This document shows, piece after piece, positions 39,873 through 48,327 of a stretch of 64,000 nucleotides of DNA (within the stretch, counting starts at the first letter, position 1; each line of letters opens with the position of its first letter). The stretch covers positions 62,001 through 126,000 of the forward strand of contig PHEY01000007.1 in assembly GCA_002841335.1 (NCBI GenBank). Reading direction: 5' to 3'. A program made the position numbers and the translations under genes. The DNA comes from Actinobacteria bacterium HGW-Actinobacteria-2 (GTDB taxonomy: Bacteria > Actinomycetota > Actinomycetes > Propionibacteriales > Propionibacteriaceae). The notes beneath the pieces were generated by a model. That model was not told the origin of the DNA. It did not search any database and was given only the letters and a program-made list of their open reading frames with translations.

Positions 39873-40640
39873 GTGAGCGGCGGTCGAACCGGATCGGCTT
39901 CGTCGGCGGGTGGTTCGCTGCTCTCCTGGCTTCGTGAAATCGCGATCGTTGTGGTGGGGGCGCTGATTGCGTCCACCCTGCTACGGCTTTTCGTCCTGCA
40001 GATGTTCGTGATTCCGTCGGTGTCGATGGAGAACACCCTGCTGATCGGCGACCGGGTCGCGGTTCAGAAGATCGTTCCCTACCATCGCGGTGAAGTCGTG
40101 GTCTTCCGCGACTCCTTGGGCTGGCTGGGTGCGCCGCCGCCGGAGGAGGACATCTTCCGGCAGGCGTTGATCTTCGTCGGCCTGGCGCCGGACGAGAGCG
40201 CCAATCACCTGATCAAGCGGGTGATCGGCGTCGCCGGAGACCACGTGACCTGCTGCGATGCCGCGGGCCGGGTGTCGGTCAATGGCGCAGCGATCAACGA
40301 GACCGCCTACCTCTACACCGATCCGACGACCAAGAAGCAGGTGGACCCGTCGACCTACACCTTCGACGTGGTGGTGCCGGCGGGGACCGTCTTCGTGATG
40401 GGTGATCATCGCGATCGTTCCCAGGACTCGCGGTGCCACATCTGGCAGCAAGTGCCGGGCAAACCGGAGGGCTATGCGGCCTTCATCCCGACTACGGACA
40501 TTGTGGGTTCGGCGGTGGCGGTGGTCTATCCGTTCTCCCGGTTCCACGCGCTCAACGAACCGACGAGTCTCCAAAACATCCCGGCCCCCGGCCCGGCCCC
40601 CGCTCATGCGGTGATCAAGGGACCGGAGTTCCACTGCTGA
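39873..40640 (+). CDS. lepB: Signal peptidase I
   Basis: A 255-residue enzyme with one N-terminal transmembrane helix (about residues 22-45). The nucleophile is Ser51 in VIPSVSMENTL and the general base is Lys115 in HLIKRVIGVAGD. It removes signal peptides from exported proteins at the outer face. The GTG start follows GAGAGGGGACG. Placement after rplS is the mycobacterial order. Confidence 0.94.
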   Translation: MSGGRTGSASSAGGSLLSWLREIAIVVVGALIASTLLRLFVLQMFVIPSVSMENTLLIGDRVAVQKIVPYHRGEVVVFRDSLGWLGAPPPEEDIFRQALIFVGLAPDESANHLIKRVIGVAGDHVTCCDAAGRVSVNGAAINETAYLYTDPTTKKQVDPSTYTFDVVVPAGTVFVMGDHRDRSQDSRCHIWQQVPGKPEGYAAFIPTTDIVGSAVAVVYPFSRFHALNEPTSLQNIPAPGPAPAHAVIKGPEFHC

Positions 40641-40647
40641 GATCGCA

Positions 40648-41295
40648 ATGAGCCTCACGATTACGCCGGCTGCGGGGATCTACGGCTACGAGCAGGCATT
40701 GCGTCGTGGCGGGTTCCGGCTGATCGGTGGAGCCGATGAGGCTGGACGCGGTGCGTGTGCTGGGCCGCTGGTCGCCGGTGCGGTGATCCTGCGCCCGGGC
40801 AAGACCGGGCAGATCGACGGCCTGGCCGACTCCAAACTTCTTACCGCGCGGCAGCGCGAACGGATCTACGGACTGATCACCGAGAAGGCGCTGGCCTGGA
40901 CGGTGGTCTCGGTCGAGCCGACTGAGTGTGACCAACTGGGGATGCACCAGGCCAACCTGGCCGCCTTGCGCCGTGCGTTGGCTCAGCTGGCGCCCCAGCC
41001 CGACTTCGTCCTGACCGACGGCTTCAGCGTGGACGGCCTGGCCGCGCCGAGCCTGTCGATGTGGAAGGGCGATCGGGTGGCGGCGTGCGTGGCGGCGGCC
41101 TCGGTGATCGCCAAGGTGACCCGGGACCGGGTGATGACGCAGTGGCATGAGCAGTACCCCGAGTACGCCCTCGACGTCCACAAGGGGTATTGCACCGCGC
41201 TGCACCAGGAGCGGTTGGACACTCACGGGCCGAGCGTGATCCATCGACAGTGCTTCGAGAACGTGCGACGAGCGGGTAAGGTGAGGCCGTCATGA
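40648..41295 (+). CDS. rnhB: Ribonuclease HII
   Basis: A 215-residue RNase HII with GADEAGRGACAGPLVAGAV (catalytic Asp-Glu pair), LADSKLL and KVTRDRVM (Asp). It removes ribonucleotides from DNA. It is followed at once by the DUF2469 gene with overlapping stop and start, as in M. tuberculosis. Confidence 0.94.
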   Translation: MSLTITPAAGIYGYEQALRRGGFRLIGGADEAGRGACAGPLVAGAVILRPGKTGQIDGLADSKLLTARQRERIYGLITEKALAWTVVSVEPTECDQLGMHQANLAALRRALAQLAPQPDFVLTDGFSVDGLAAPSLSMWKGDRVAACVAAASVIAKVTRDRVMTQWHEQYPEYALDVHKGYCTALHQERLDTHGPSVIHRQCFENVRRAGKVRPS

Positions 41296-41603
41296 GCGCC
41301 GAAGATCTGGAACAGTACGAGTCCGAACTCGAGCTGCAGCTGTACCGCGAGTACAAGGATGTGGTCGGGATCTTCACCTATGCGGTGGAGACCGAACGGC
41401 GCTTCTACTTGTGCAATGCGGTCGATGTGAAGGTGCGCACCGAGGGCGGCGACGTCTACTACGAGGTGTCGATGGCTGACGCCTGGGTGTGGGACATGTA
41501 CCGTCCGGCCCGGTTCGTGAAGAGCGCGAAGGTGCTCACCTTCCGTGACGTCTCCATCGAGGAGATCGTGCATAGCGACTTGAAGGTCCCCGACGGTCTG
41601 TGA
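41292..41603 (+). CDS. DUF2469 family protein
   Basis: A 103-residue acidic protein with SAEDLEQYESELELQLYREY and VKVRTEGGDVYYEVSMADAWVWDMYRPARFVKSA. This short actinobacterial family always lies next to rnhB (Rv2901c in M. tuberculosis). Function is unknown. The 100-base gap after it, before yraN, has no convincing gene. Confidence 0.88.
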   Translation: MSAEDLEQYESELELQLYREYKDVVGIFTYAVETERRFYLCNAVDVKVRTEGGDVYYEVSMADAWVWDMYRPARFVKSAKVLTFRDVSIEEIVHSDLKVPDGL

Positions 41604-41702
41604 CCCGGGTGTGGATACCGCTGATCGGGATCCACAGACGATGCCAACGCTGAACGACGGCGGTGAGTCTTGCCCACACTGCGGTGTGGAGGTGGTCACC
41701 GA

Positions 41703-42065
41703 ATGGATCGGGCAGAGGTTTGGCAGGCCGGAGAAGATCTCGCGGCACAGCATCTACATCGGTTGGGCTGGCGCATCCTGGCCCGGAACTGGCGCTGCCC
41801 GGTAGGGGAGTTGGACATCATCGCCGTCGACCCGTCCGCCTCGGGCACGGTGGTGTTCTGCGAGGTGAAGTGTCGGCGTGGTACGTCCTACGGGTTGCCG
41901 ATCGAGGCGATCACCCGGGCGAAGGTGACCAAGTTGCGAGAGTTGGCCCTGCATTGGCTGCGAGAACAGCCCGGCGCCGTGCCCAACATGAGGTTCGACG
42001 GCATCGGGGTGCTACTGGGTCCCGATGGGGCCGGCCGCATCGATCATCGCCGTGGGATCTGCTGA
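41703..42065 (+). CDS. YraN/UPF0102 family nuclease-like protein
   Basis: A 120-residue protein with GEDLAAQHLHRLGWRILARNWR and GELDIIAVDP...VVFCEVKCRRG, the D-x(n)-E-x-K signature of the restriction-endonuclease-like fold. Members are linked to DNA processing, by their position with comM and dprA. I chose the ATG at 41703; the frame is open to a TTG at 41670 that adds unrelated residues. Its stop overlaps comM. Confidence 0.9.
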   Translation: MDRAEVWQAGEDLAAQHLHRLGWRILARNWRCPVGELDIIAVDPSASGTVVFCEVKCRRGTSYGLPIEAITRAKVTKLRELALHWLREQPGAVPNMRFDGIGVLLGPDGAGRIDHRRGIC

Positions 42066-43588
42066 TGCGCCAGGCGAAGGCGCTGTCGGTGGCACTGGTC
42101 GGCATGGAGGGCACGATCATCGAGGTGGAAGCGGCCATCAGTGCAGGGCTGCCCAGCACCCGATTGGTGGGCCTGCCCGACAAGGCGCTCAAAGAGGCCA
42201 GTGATCGCTGTCGGGCCGCGATGAGCACCGCTGGCGGCGGCTGGCCGTCGGCATCGGTCACCATCAACCTCTCCCCGGCGACGCTACCGAAGGCCGGTGC
42301 GCACTATGACCTCAGCATCGTGGCCGCCATCGCAGCCGCGCAAGGGCGGGTCGATCCCGAGGCACTCGTCGGCTTGGCCTTGTTCGGCGAACTCGGCCTG
42401 GACGGACGGGTGCGTGCGGTGCGCGGCCTGCTGCCCGCACTGCTGAACGCCCGCGACAAGGCGGTGACCAAGGCGGTGGTGCCGGCGGCCCAGCTGCGGG
42501 AGGCGTCGTTGCTCAGCGGGCTGACCCTGTTCGGGGTGGGCGACTTGGCCGAGCTGTTCGAGGTGCTCGCCGGCGGAGGTGGGGCGGCAATGCCGGCGGC
42601 GCCGGTGGCGACCCCGAGCACGCGTCCGCCCCTGGACTTGGCCGATGTGGCCGGCCAGGACGAGGCGAAGTGGGCCATGGAGGTGGCCGCCGCGGGACGG
42701 CACCACCTCTACCTGCACGGTCCGCCGGGGGTCGGAAAGACGCTGCTGGCCGAACGGCTCACCACGATCCTGCCCGACCTGAGCGAGCCGGAATCGTTGG
42801 AGGTCTCCGGAGTTCACTCGCTGTGCGGCATCGACTTGGACGACGGGTTGGTACGCCGCCCGCCTTATGCCGACCCGCATCACTCGGCCTCGCTGGCGAG
42901 CTTGGTCGGTGGGGGAGCTCGCGTGGCCATGCCCGGGGCGGTGTCACGCGCACACCGCGGCGTGCTGTTCCTGGACGAGGCTCCGGAGTTTCCGCCACGC
43001 TCGATGGACGCGCTGCGTGTCCCGCTGGAGTCCGGGCGAGTGGTGCTGGCCCGTTCGGAGGCGACGGCGGTCTACCCAGCGAACTTCCAGCTGATCCTGG
43101 CCGCAAACCCCTGTCCGTGTGGCATGGCCGGTACGCCGGGGGCCAACTGCCGCTGTGCGCCGATGGCAGTACGGCGCTACGCCAGCCGGGTCTCAGGGCC
43201 GATCCTGGACCGGATCGACATCCATCAGCGGCTGCGTCCGGTGCGTCCGGAGTTGCTCGCGCGAGACGCGGTGACTGAGACCAGCGCGATGGTGGCTGAA
43301 CGGGTCATCCAGGCTCGAGATCGTCAGCGTCACCGGCTGGCGCGGCTCGGCTGGTCGACCAACGCCGAGGTCCCCGGCGTGGTCTTGCGCAAACAGCTGC
43401 CGGCGCCCGGCGGTGCCGATCTGCTCAGCCGGGCGCTCGCGCAGGGACAGCTCTCGGTGCGGGGGGTCGACAAGGTATTGCGGCTGTCGTGGACCATCGC
43501 CGACCTCGCTGGTGCGGCCGCGCCCACCAGCGACCATCTGCATACCGCGCTGGCGATGCGCCGCGGTGACCAGAACGGGGCCGCCTGA
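42065..43588 (+). CDS. comM: ComM/YifB-type Mg-chelatase-like AAA ATPase
   Basis: A 507-residue protein. The N-terminal Lon-protease-like fold is ALSVALVGMEGTIIEVEAAISAGLPSTRLVGLPD; the AAA core has Walker A GPPGVGKTLLAERL and Walker B GVLFLDEAPEF; the C-terminal Mg-chelatase part follows. In naturally competent bacteria ComM is a hexameric branch-migration helicase acting during transformation. Here it appears intact although its partner gene dprA is broken. Confidence 0.9.
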   Translation: MRQAKALSVALVGMEGTIIEVEAAISAGLPSTRLVGLPDKALKEASDRCRAAMSTAGGGWPSASVTINLSPATLPKAGAHYDLSIVAAIAAAQGRVDPEALVGLALFGELGLDGRVRAVRGLLPALLNARDKAVTKAVVPAAQLREASLLSGLTLFGVGDLAELFEVLAGGGGAAMPAAPVATPSTRPPLDLADVAGQDEAKWAMEVAAAGRHHLYLHGPPGVGKTLLAERLTTILPDLSEPESLEVSGVHSLCGIDLDDGLVRRPPYADPHHSASLASLVGGGARVAMPGAVSRAHRGVLFLDEAPEFPPRSMDALRVPLESGRVVLARSEATAVYPANFQLILAANPCPCGMAGTPGANCRCAPMAVRRYASRVSGPILDRIDIHQRLRPVRPELLARDAVTETSAMVAERVIQARDRQRHRLARLGWSTNAEVPGVVLRKQLPAPGGADLLSRALAQGQLSVRGVDKVLRLSWTIADLAGAAAPTSDHLHTALAMRRGDQNGAA

Positions 43589-44666
43589 TGGACGAACGAT
43601 TGGCGCGGCTCTGTCTGGCTGCGATCGCGGAGCCGGGGCATCCGGCGATGGCCGCAGCGGTGAGCGAGTTCCCGGCCACCGAGGTGTGGGCGGGGTTACT
43701 GGGTGGTCCCGACGGTCCTTTGGCCCGGAGGGCGCGGGCCGTGGATCCTGAAGGACTCCGCGCGCGTACCCACGCCTGCGGCCAGCGCTTCGTGATCCCC
43801 GGCGATGAGGAGTGGCCGAGCGGTCTGGAGGCGCTTGCCGGATGCGATCCGGTTGCCCAGCTCAGCGGTGAGCCGCTGGGGCTTTGGGTGCGTGGCGGGG
43901 GTCACCTGGGCGAAGCGACCTCGGGTGCGGTCGCCATTGTCGGCGCTCGGGCATCCACGGGGTACGGCGATACCGTAGCGGCGGAGTTGGCGTGCGGGCT
44001 GTCCGAAGCGGGACGCTCGGTGGTCTCCGGTGGCGCCTACGGCATTGATGCGGCCGCTCACCGCGGCGCGCTGGCCGGGCCGACGCCCACTGTGGCGGTT
44101 CTCGCCGGTGGTCTGGATCAGCCCTATCCCAGCGGGCACGGGGCACTTTTCGGGCGGATTGCCGAGCGTGGCGTGTTGGTCAGTGAGCGGTCACCGGGCG
44201 AGCACCCCACTCGGGTGCGCTTCCTGGCGCGGAACCGGTTGATTGCCGCGGTCACCCAGGGGGCGGTGATCGTGGAGGCGGCGGCGCGCTCGGGTGCCCG
44301 CAACACCCTCACCTGGGCAGCGCCACCTCGGTGACGCCGCATCGACTGATTCGAGAAGCCGAGGCGGTGCTGGTGTCGTCGGTGGCCGAGGTGCTCGAAC
44401 TGCTGTCGCCTCTGGATGGCCGCCTCCTGCGTCCGCCGGGCGAGCGACGGCCCACCGACGAGCTCTCCGCGGACGAGCTGCGCGTCTTCGAGGTCATTCC
44501 GGCTCGGGGATCGCTGGGTGCCGGTGAGGCATCGCTGCGGGCCGGGGTGGCGGTGCCCACCTGCTTGGCGTTGCTGAACCGCCTCGCCGAGCGCGGCTTC
44601 GTCATTCAGGCCGAAGACGGAGGGTGGCGACTGGGTCAGCTCCGCCCTGATCAGGCCACGGTGTAG
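43588..44666 (+). pseudogene. dprA: dprA disrupted by an internal frameshifting deletion
   Basis: The first frame (43588-44334) is a DprA N-terminal region and Rossmann fold (IVGARASTGYG, SGGAYGIDAAAHRGAL, RFLARNRLIAA, ARSGARNTLTWAA) that ends abruptly after TWAAPPR. The second frame (44331-44666) resumes with VTPHRLIREAEAVLV and the C-terminal winged helix. In intact DprA about 15-17 residues with a conserved Pro-Gly lie between TWAA and SVTPHRL. Here these are missing and the frame is shifted. The join is at TGGGCAGCG (44314-44322), which could be the residue of a recombined short direct repeat. DprA loads RecA on incoming DNA, so natural transformation is probably impaired. Confidence 0.8.
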
Positions 44667-44790
44667 CCCCTATGGGGACTTTTTCCGGACAGTTCGGCTG
44701 CTTAACCTTGACGGAACAGGGGGGAGCAGCCGCTACTCGGCGAACCGAACACGGTGGGCAGCGACTGACCTGGATAACACTCGCAACGTC

Positions 44791-44825
44791 ATGGGGTGGA
44801 CGAGAGCCATGCTCGTCCACCCCAT
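44791..44825 (+). terminator. Hairpin upstream of psuK
   Basis: A perfect 14-bp stem ATGGGGTGGACGAG with its complement around a seven-base loop, followed by GTCTTT. It lies between the dprA remnant and psuK. The 211-base gap 44667-44877 contains this hairpin and the psuK promoter; a 64-codon frame across it is not credible. Confidence 0.75.
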
Positions 44826-44863
44826 GTCTTTGCATGCGGCTGGTAAAAAATGTTAGCCTGCCC

Positions 44864-44869
44864 TAATAT
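44864..44869 (+). promoter_or_regulatory. Likely -10 element of psuK
   Basis: TAATAT with eight bases to the ATG at 44878 and no ribosome-binding site. Just upstream lies GTTAGCCTGCC (44852-44862), shared with the mntH promoter. Confidence 0.5.
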
Positions 44870-44877
44870 GAGTTAGC

Positions 44878-45996
44878 ATGAAGCTCAGTCCACGCGAACG
44901 CGAGATCCTCGCACTGCTGCGTTCTCAGCCGACCCTCGACGCCGCTGGTGTCGCCCGCATCCTGGGGACGACCAAGGGGGCGGTGGCGGTGGCGCTGTCT
45001 TCGTTGACCGCCAAGGGCGAGATCGTCGGTCGCGGCTACCTGCTGCGTAACGAGCCGGGGGCGGTCGTCATCGGTGGAGCGGTCTGGGACGTCAAGGCCC
45101 GCAGTAACGAGGCCATGCGCCTGTACACCTCGAATCCGTCCACCATCGCCCGCACGCCGGGTGGGGTGGGACGCAACATCGCCGAGAATCTGGCCCGGCT
45201 CGGCTCGCCGGTGTCACTGATTGCCGCGGTGGGCCTGGATCAACCAGGACGTGAGTTGGTGGCCCACACCGCTGAGGCTGGGGTCGACATGAGCCGAATC
45301 ATCTTCAGTGCTCACGACACCGGCAGCTACATGGCTGCCCTGGACGCCTCTGGTGAACTGATCGTCGGCCAGTCCGACATGCTGGCCACTGATCGACTCG
45401 ACGTGATGGCGGTGGCTCGGAATCAGGACGTGATCGAACGCGCGTCGGTGGTGGTGGTCGATGGCAACCTGCCGCCCGCAGTCATCGATTGGGCGCTGGC
45501 CGTCGCCGGTGCCGCCGAGGTGACCGTCGTGATCGAGCCGGTGAGTGTGGCCAAGGCCAGTCGGCTGGCGCCGGTGCTGAGCCCCACGCGTCCGGTGTTC
45601 GCCATCAAGCCGAATGTCGATGAACTGGCCGCCCTCACTGGGATGGAGGTCGGCGACGATGTCCGCTCGATCATCGCGGCAGCGCGCAAGCTGCAGGCGC
45701 GCGGGGTGACCTACGTCTGGGTCAGTCGCGGCGCCAACGGCAGCCTGCTGGTGGGCCCGGAGAACGCGGTCGAAGCCGTGTGGCCGGCCGAGGAGGTCGT
45801 GGACGTCACCGGAGCCGGAGACGCGATGACCGCCGGGTTCGTCCATGGTCTGATCGCCGGGGCCGAACCGGAGCAGGCAGCCCGTCAGGGCCAACTCGCC
45901 GCTGCGCTCACCGTGGCGAGCCCCCAGACCGTGCGTGCCGACCTCGGGGTCGCATTTGCCCAAGCCCTTCACGATTCACCTGGAGCTACCCGATGA
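44878..45996 (+). CDS. psuK: Pseudouridine kinase with N-terminal winged helix
   Basis: A 372-residue protein. Residues 1-55 form a winged-helix DNA-binding-like domain (LSPREREILALLRSQPTLDAAGVARILG); the remainder is a PfkB-type kinase with GGVGRNIAENLARLG and the catalytic DVTGAGDAMTAGF. It phosphorylates pseudouridine to its 5'-phosphate. The helix-turn-helix plus PfkB architecture and the following psuG are typical of YeiC-type kinases. It may bind DNA and regulate itself; that is not shown. Confidence 0.88.
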   Translation: MKLSPREREILALLRSQPTLDAAGVARILGTTKGAVAVALSSLTAKGEIVGRGYLLRNEPGAVVIGGAVWDVKARSNEAMRLYTSNPSTIARTPGGVGRNIAENLARLGSPVSLIAAVGLDQPGRELVAHTAEAGVDMSRIIFSAHDTGSYMAALDASGELIVGQSDMLATDRLDVMAVARNQDVIERASVVVVDGNLPPAVIDWALAVAGAAEVTVVIEPVSVAKASRLAPVLSPTRPVFAIKPNVDELAALTGMEVGDDVRSIIAAARKLQARGVTYVWVSRGANGSLLVGPENAVEAVWPAEEVVDVTGAGDAMTAGFVHGLIAGAEPEQAARQGQLAAALTVASPQTVRADLGVAFAQALHDSPGATR

Positions 45997-46913
45997 CCGC
46001 TGTTCACCCCATGCTTGCCTTGTCCGACGACGTTCGCGCGGCTCTTGAAGCCGGCCGCGCCGTGGTCGCTTTGGAGTCGACGATCATCAGTCACGGGATG
46101 CCGTACCCCAAGAACGTCCAGACTGCTCGCGAGGTGGAGCAAATCATCCGCGATGCTGGTGCTGTCCCGGCCACAATCGCCATCCTTGACGGTGTTGCGC
46201 GGATCGGATTGAACGATGAGCAACTCGACCTGCTCGGGTCCGCTGACGGTGTTCGCAAGGTGAGCATCCGCGACCTGCCGTACGTGCTGGCCCGTGGCCT
46301 GCATGGCGCGACCACGGTGGCCTCGACGATGCGACTGGCCGCGTTGGCCGGCATCAAGGTGTTCGTCACCGGCGGCCTGGGCGGGGTCCACCGTGGGGGA
46401 GAGGTCAGCCTGGACATCTCCGCCGATCTCACTGAGCTCAGCCTGACCGACGTCGCCGTCGTCAGCGCCGGAGTGAAGTCGCTGCTGGACATCGGCCGCA
46501 CCTTGGAAGTGCTGGAGACCTTGGGTGTGCCGGTGATCAGTGTCGGTAGCGATGAGTTCCCCTCGTTCTACTCCCGCTCGAGTGGCTTCCCTGCCCCGCT
46601 GCGGATGGACGATGTGGCAGACATCGCCAGCGCGATGCGGGCCAAGTGGGGCCTTGGTCTGGCCGGCGGCATCGTGGTGGCCAACCCGATCCCCGAGGGT
46701 GATGAGATCCCGCAAGCGCAGATCGGTGCTCTGATCGAACAGGCGCTGGCAGAGGCAGATCAGCTCGGCATCACCGGCGCGGCGATCACCCCCTACCTGT
46801 TGGGTCGCATCGTGGAACTGTCCGGCGGCGAATCTCTGCGCGCAAACATCGCCTTGGTGAAGCACAACGCCGCTGTGGGCGCCCGACTGGCCCTCGCCTA
46901 CGCCCGCAACTAG
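45993..46913 (+). CDS. psuG: Pseudouridine-5'-phosphate glycosidase
   Basis: A 306-residue protein with the family signature ALESTIISHGMPYPKNVQTA, FVTGGLGGVHRGGE and VSAGVKSLLDIGRTLEVLETLGV. It cleaves or forms the C-C bond of pseudouridine 5'-phosphate to give uracil and ribose 5-phosphate. The start overlaps psuK by four bases. Together they break down pseudouridine from RNA turnover. There is no pseudouridine transporter next to them. Confidence 0.94.
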   Translation: MTAVHPMLALSDDVRAALEAGRAVVALESTIISHGMPYPKNVQTAREVEQIIRDAGAVPATIAILDGVARIGLNDEQLDLLGSADGVRKVSIRDLPYVLARGLHGATTVASTMRLAALAGIKVFVTGGLGGVHRGGEVSLDISADLTELSLTDVAVVSAGVKSLLDIGRTLEVLETLGVPVISVGSDEFPSFYSRSSGFPAPLRMDDVADIASAMRAKWGLGLAGGIVVANPIPEGDEIPQAQIGALIEQALAEADQLGITGAAITPYLLGRIVELSGGESLRANIALVKHNAAVGARLALAYARN

Positions 46914-47013
46914 GGGCGACACAAGCCTCGGGAAATCCACAACGCTGGTGCGTCGAAAATGGCCCAGCAGATCGGCTCGAATCGCCGCAGCGACTTGCCC
47001 ATTCGGTCTGTTC

Positions 47014-47033
47014 GTATGCCCCCGGGGGTGTAC
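47014..47033. promoter_or_regulatory. GC-rich palindrome before tusA, CsoR/CstR-like operator candidate
   Basis: GTATGCCCCC/GGGGGTGTAC is a 20-bp inverted repeat with two mismatched pairs. The right edge overlaps TACCCT (47031-47036), a plausible -10. CsoR-family repressors bind TAC-(C/G-rich)-GTA sites of this kind. CstR members of the family respond to persulfide and often control TusA-like genes; CsoR members respond to copper. No regulator gene is in the window. Confidence 0.45.
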
Positions 47034-47083
47034 CCTGGAACCGATAAGCAAAGTTGCTGATCAGACGAAGGAGAACCAAGGCA

Positions 47084-47344
47084 ATGTCAGCGTCCGTGGA
47101 AGAACTCAAGGCCATCGCAACCCCCGTCGTCGTCGACGCGCGGGGCGTCTCCTGCCCGGGTCCCATCTTGGCGGCCAAGAAGCAGATCGCAGGTGTCACT
47201 GTCGGTAATGTCATGGAGGTGTTGGCCACCGATTCCGGCACCTTGAAGGATATTCCGGCCTGGTGTCGGAAGATGGGTCACGATTTCCTGGGCTCGTTCG
47301 AAGAGGCCGGCGCGATCCACCTCTTCCTTCGCAAAGCGAAGTAG
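47084..47344 (+). CDS. tusA: TusA-family sulfur carrier protein
   Basis: An 86-residue protein with the TusA signature VDARGVSCPGPILAAKK; Cys24 would carry persulfide sulfur. A second cysteine lies in DIPAWCRKMGH, as in many TusA-like proteins. The ATG at 47084 follows AAGGAGAACC. TusA proteins pass sulfane sulfur to partners such as DsrE and Hdr-like proteins. Here it is the first gene of the tusA-mvhD-dsrE2-hdr/qmo operon, which fits delivery of persulfide to the complex. Confidence 0.92.
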   Translation: MSASVEELKAIATPVVVDARGVSCPGPILAAKKQIAGVTVGNVMEVLATDSGTLKDIPAWCRKMGHDFLGSFEEAGAIHLFLRKAK

Positions 47345-47350
47345 TCCGCC

Positions 47351-47779
47351 ATGTCGGGTTCTCCTCAGCCCGGCAGTGCACCTCGGATCCTGGTCTTCTC
47401 CACGATCAACATCTCCGACCCAGGCATCGACCTGGCCGGAAGTCGACACTTGGAGTACCCAGCGACGGTGCAGACCATGCCGGTTCCCTGCAGCAGTGGG
47501 CTCAAGCCCTCCTGGCTGATACATGCACTTGAGAAGGGGTTTGACGGTGTCTTCGTCGCCTCTGACGGTGAGGAGTGTTCCTACCTGCCCGATTGTGCCG
47601 AGCGAACCTCGCACATCATCGCCAAGACTCAGGAGTTGATGGCGGCCAAAGGGATCCCTGCTCAGCGACTCAAGATGGCGGCGGTCTGTTCGGTGTGTGC
47701 CGAGCCGTTCGCCAAGTACATGATCGAGTTCTCCGAGGCGTTGAAGCGCCTCGACGCCGATGCCTCCGTGGCGTCATAG
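47351..47779 (+). CDS. MvhD-like iron-sulfur protein with altered cysteine set
   Basis: A 142-residue protein of the hydrogenase delta subunit (MvhD/FlpD) family, seen in IDLAGSRHLEYPATVQTMPVPCSSG, HALEKGFDGVFVASDGEECSY and GIPAQRLKM. In MvhD two cysteines in the first strand, one in CSGR and two in GCHPGDC bind [2Fe-2S]. Here the first pair is replaced (STINISD), Cys47 and Cys76 remain, and Cys82, Cys113 and Cys116 are new. I infer an electron-transfer role next to the HdrA-like proteins, with an altered or different cluster. It starts six bases after tusA with no clear ribosome-binding site. Confidence 0.75.
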   Translation: MSGSPQPGSAPRILVFSTINISDPGIDLAGSRHLEYPATVQTMPVPCSSGLKPSWLIHALEKGFDGVFVASDGEECSYLPDCAERTSHIIAKTQELMAAKGIPAQRLKMAAVCSVCAEPFAKYMIEFSEALKRLDADASVAS

Positions 47780-47802
47780 CCTTCAAGTATCAGAGAAAGT
47801 AA

Positions 47803-48291
47803 GTGACGAAGATGTCAAAGAAGACGATCATTGTTTTCAGCGGTGACTACGACCGGATGATGGCGGCATTCATTATCGCCAACGGTGCCGCCGCAATGGA
47901 TGATGAAGTAACGATGTTCTTCACATTCTGGGGCCTGTCCGCATTGCGTAAGACGCAGAAGCCGGCTGGCGTCAAGTCGGACAACAGCTTCCTTCAGAAC
48001 ATGTTCGGCGGAATGCTCCCGAAGCATGCAGAGAAACTGGGCCTGTCGAAATTCAACTTCGGTGGCGCCGGTCGTTTCATGATGAAGAAGGTCATGAAGT
48101 CCGAGAACGTGATGACGGTTGCCGAGTTGATCGAGACCGCGCAGGAGCAAGGCATCAAGATGATCGCCTGCACCATGTCGATGGACGTGCTCGGCATCAC
48201 CAAGGAAGAACTCATCGACGGCATCGAGTACGCCGGCGTCGCCACCTACCTGGGCGAAGCCGACGAAGCGAACGTCAACCTCTTCATCTGA
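47803..48291 (+). CDS. DsrE2-type sulfur-trafficking protein
   Basis: A 162-residue protein of the DsrE/DsrF superfamily, DsrE2 subgroup, with TMFFTFWGLSALRK, MLPKHAEKLGLSKFNFGGAG and IACTMSMDVLGI; Cys123 is the expected persulfide site. DsrE2 is typically a partner of TusA in sulfur oxidisers. The N terminus is uncertain: GTG 47803 (after AGAGAAAG) or ATG 47812. The MMxxF-rich segments suggest membrane association, as proposed for DsrE2. Confidence 0.88.
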   Translation: MTKMSKKTIIVFSGDYDRMMAAFIIANGAAAMDDEVTMFFTFWGLSALRKTQKPAGVKSDNSFLQNMFGGMLPKHAEKLGLSKFNFGGAGRFMMKKVMKSENVMTVAELIETAQEQGIKMIACTMSMDVLGITKEELIDGIEYAGVATYLGEADEANVNLFI

Positions 48292-48327
48292 CCCCTGCGC
48301 GCAGGCGCGACAAGCAAGGAGATAGCG

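Noticed and set aside
41611-41805. A 64-codon open frame starting between the DUF2469 gene and yraN
   Set aside because: It overlaps the start of yraN in another phase; yraN has clear family motifs.
44331-44666. A separate 111-residue winged-helix gene
   Set aside because: It continues the DprA C-terminal domain from SVTPHRLIR on, so it is the second half of a broken dprA and not an independent gene.
44672-44866. A 64-codon open frame before psuK
   Set aside because: It runs through a 14-bp terminator-like hairpin and the psuK promoter and has no recognisable composition.
44848-44866. A true DtxR/IdeR box before psuK
   Set aside because: By my count 14 of 19 bases match the consensus, but the match coincides with promoter elements and the second half is poor, so I kept it only as part of a finding.
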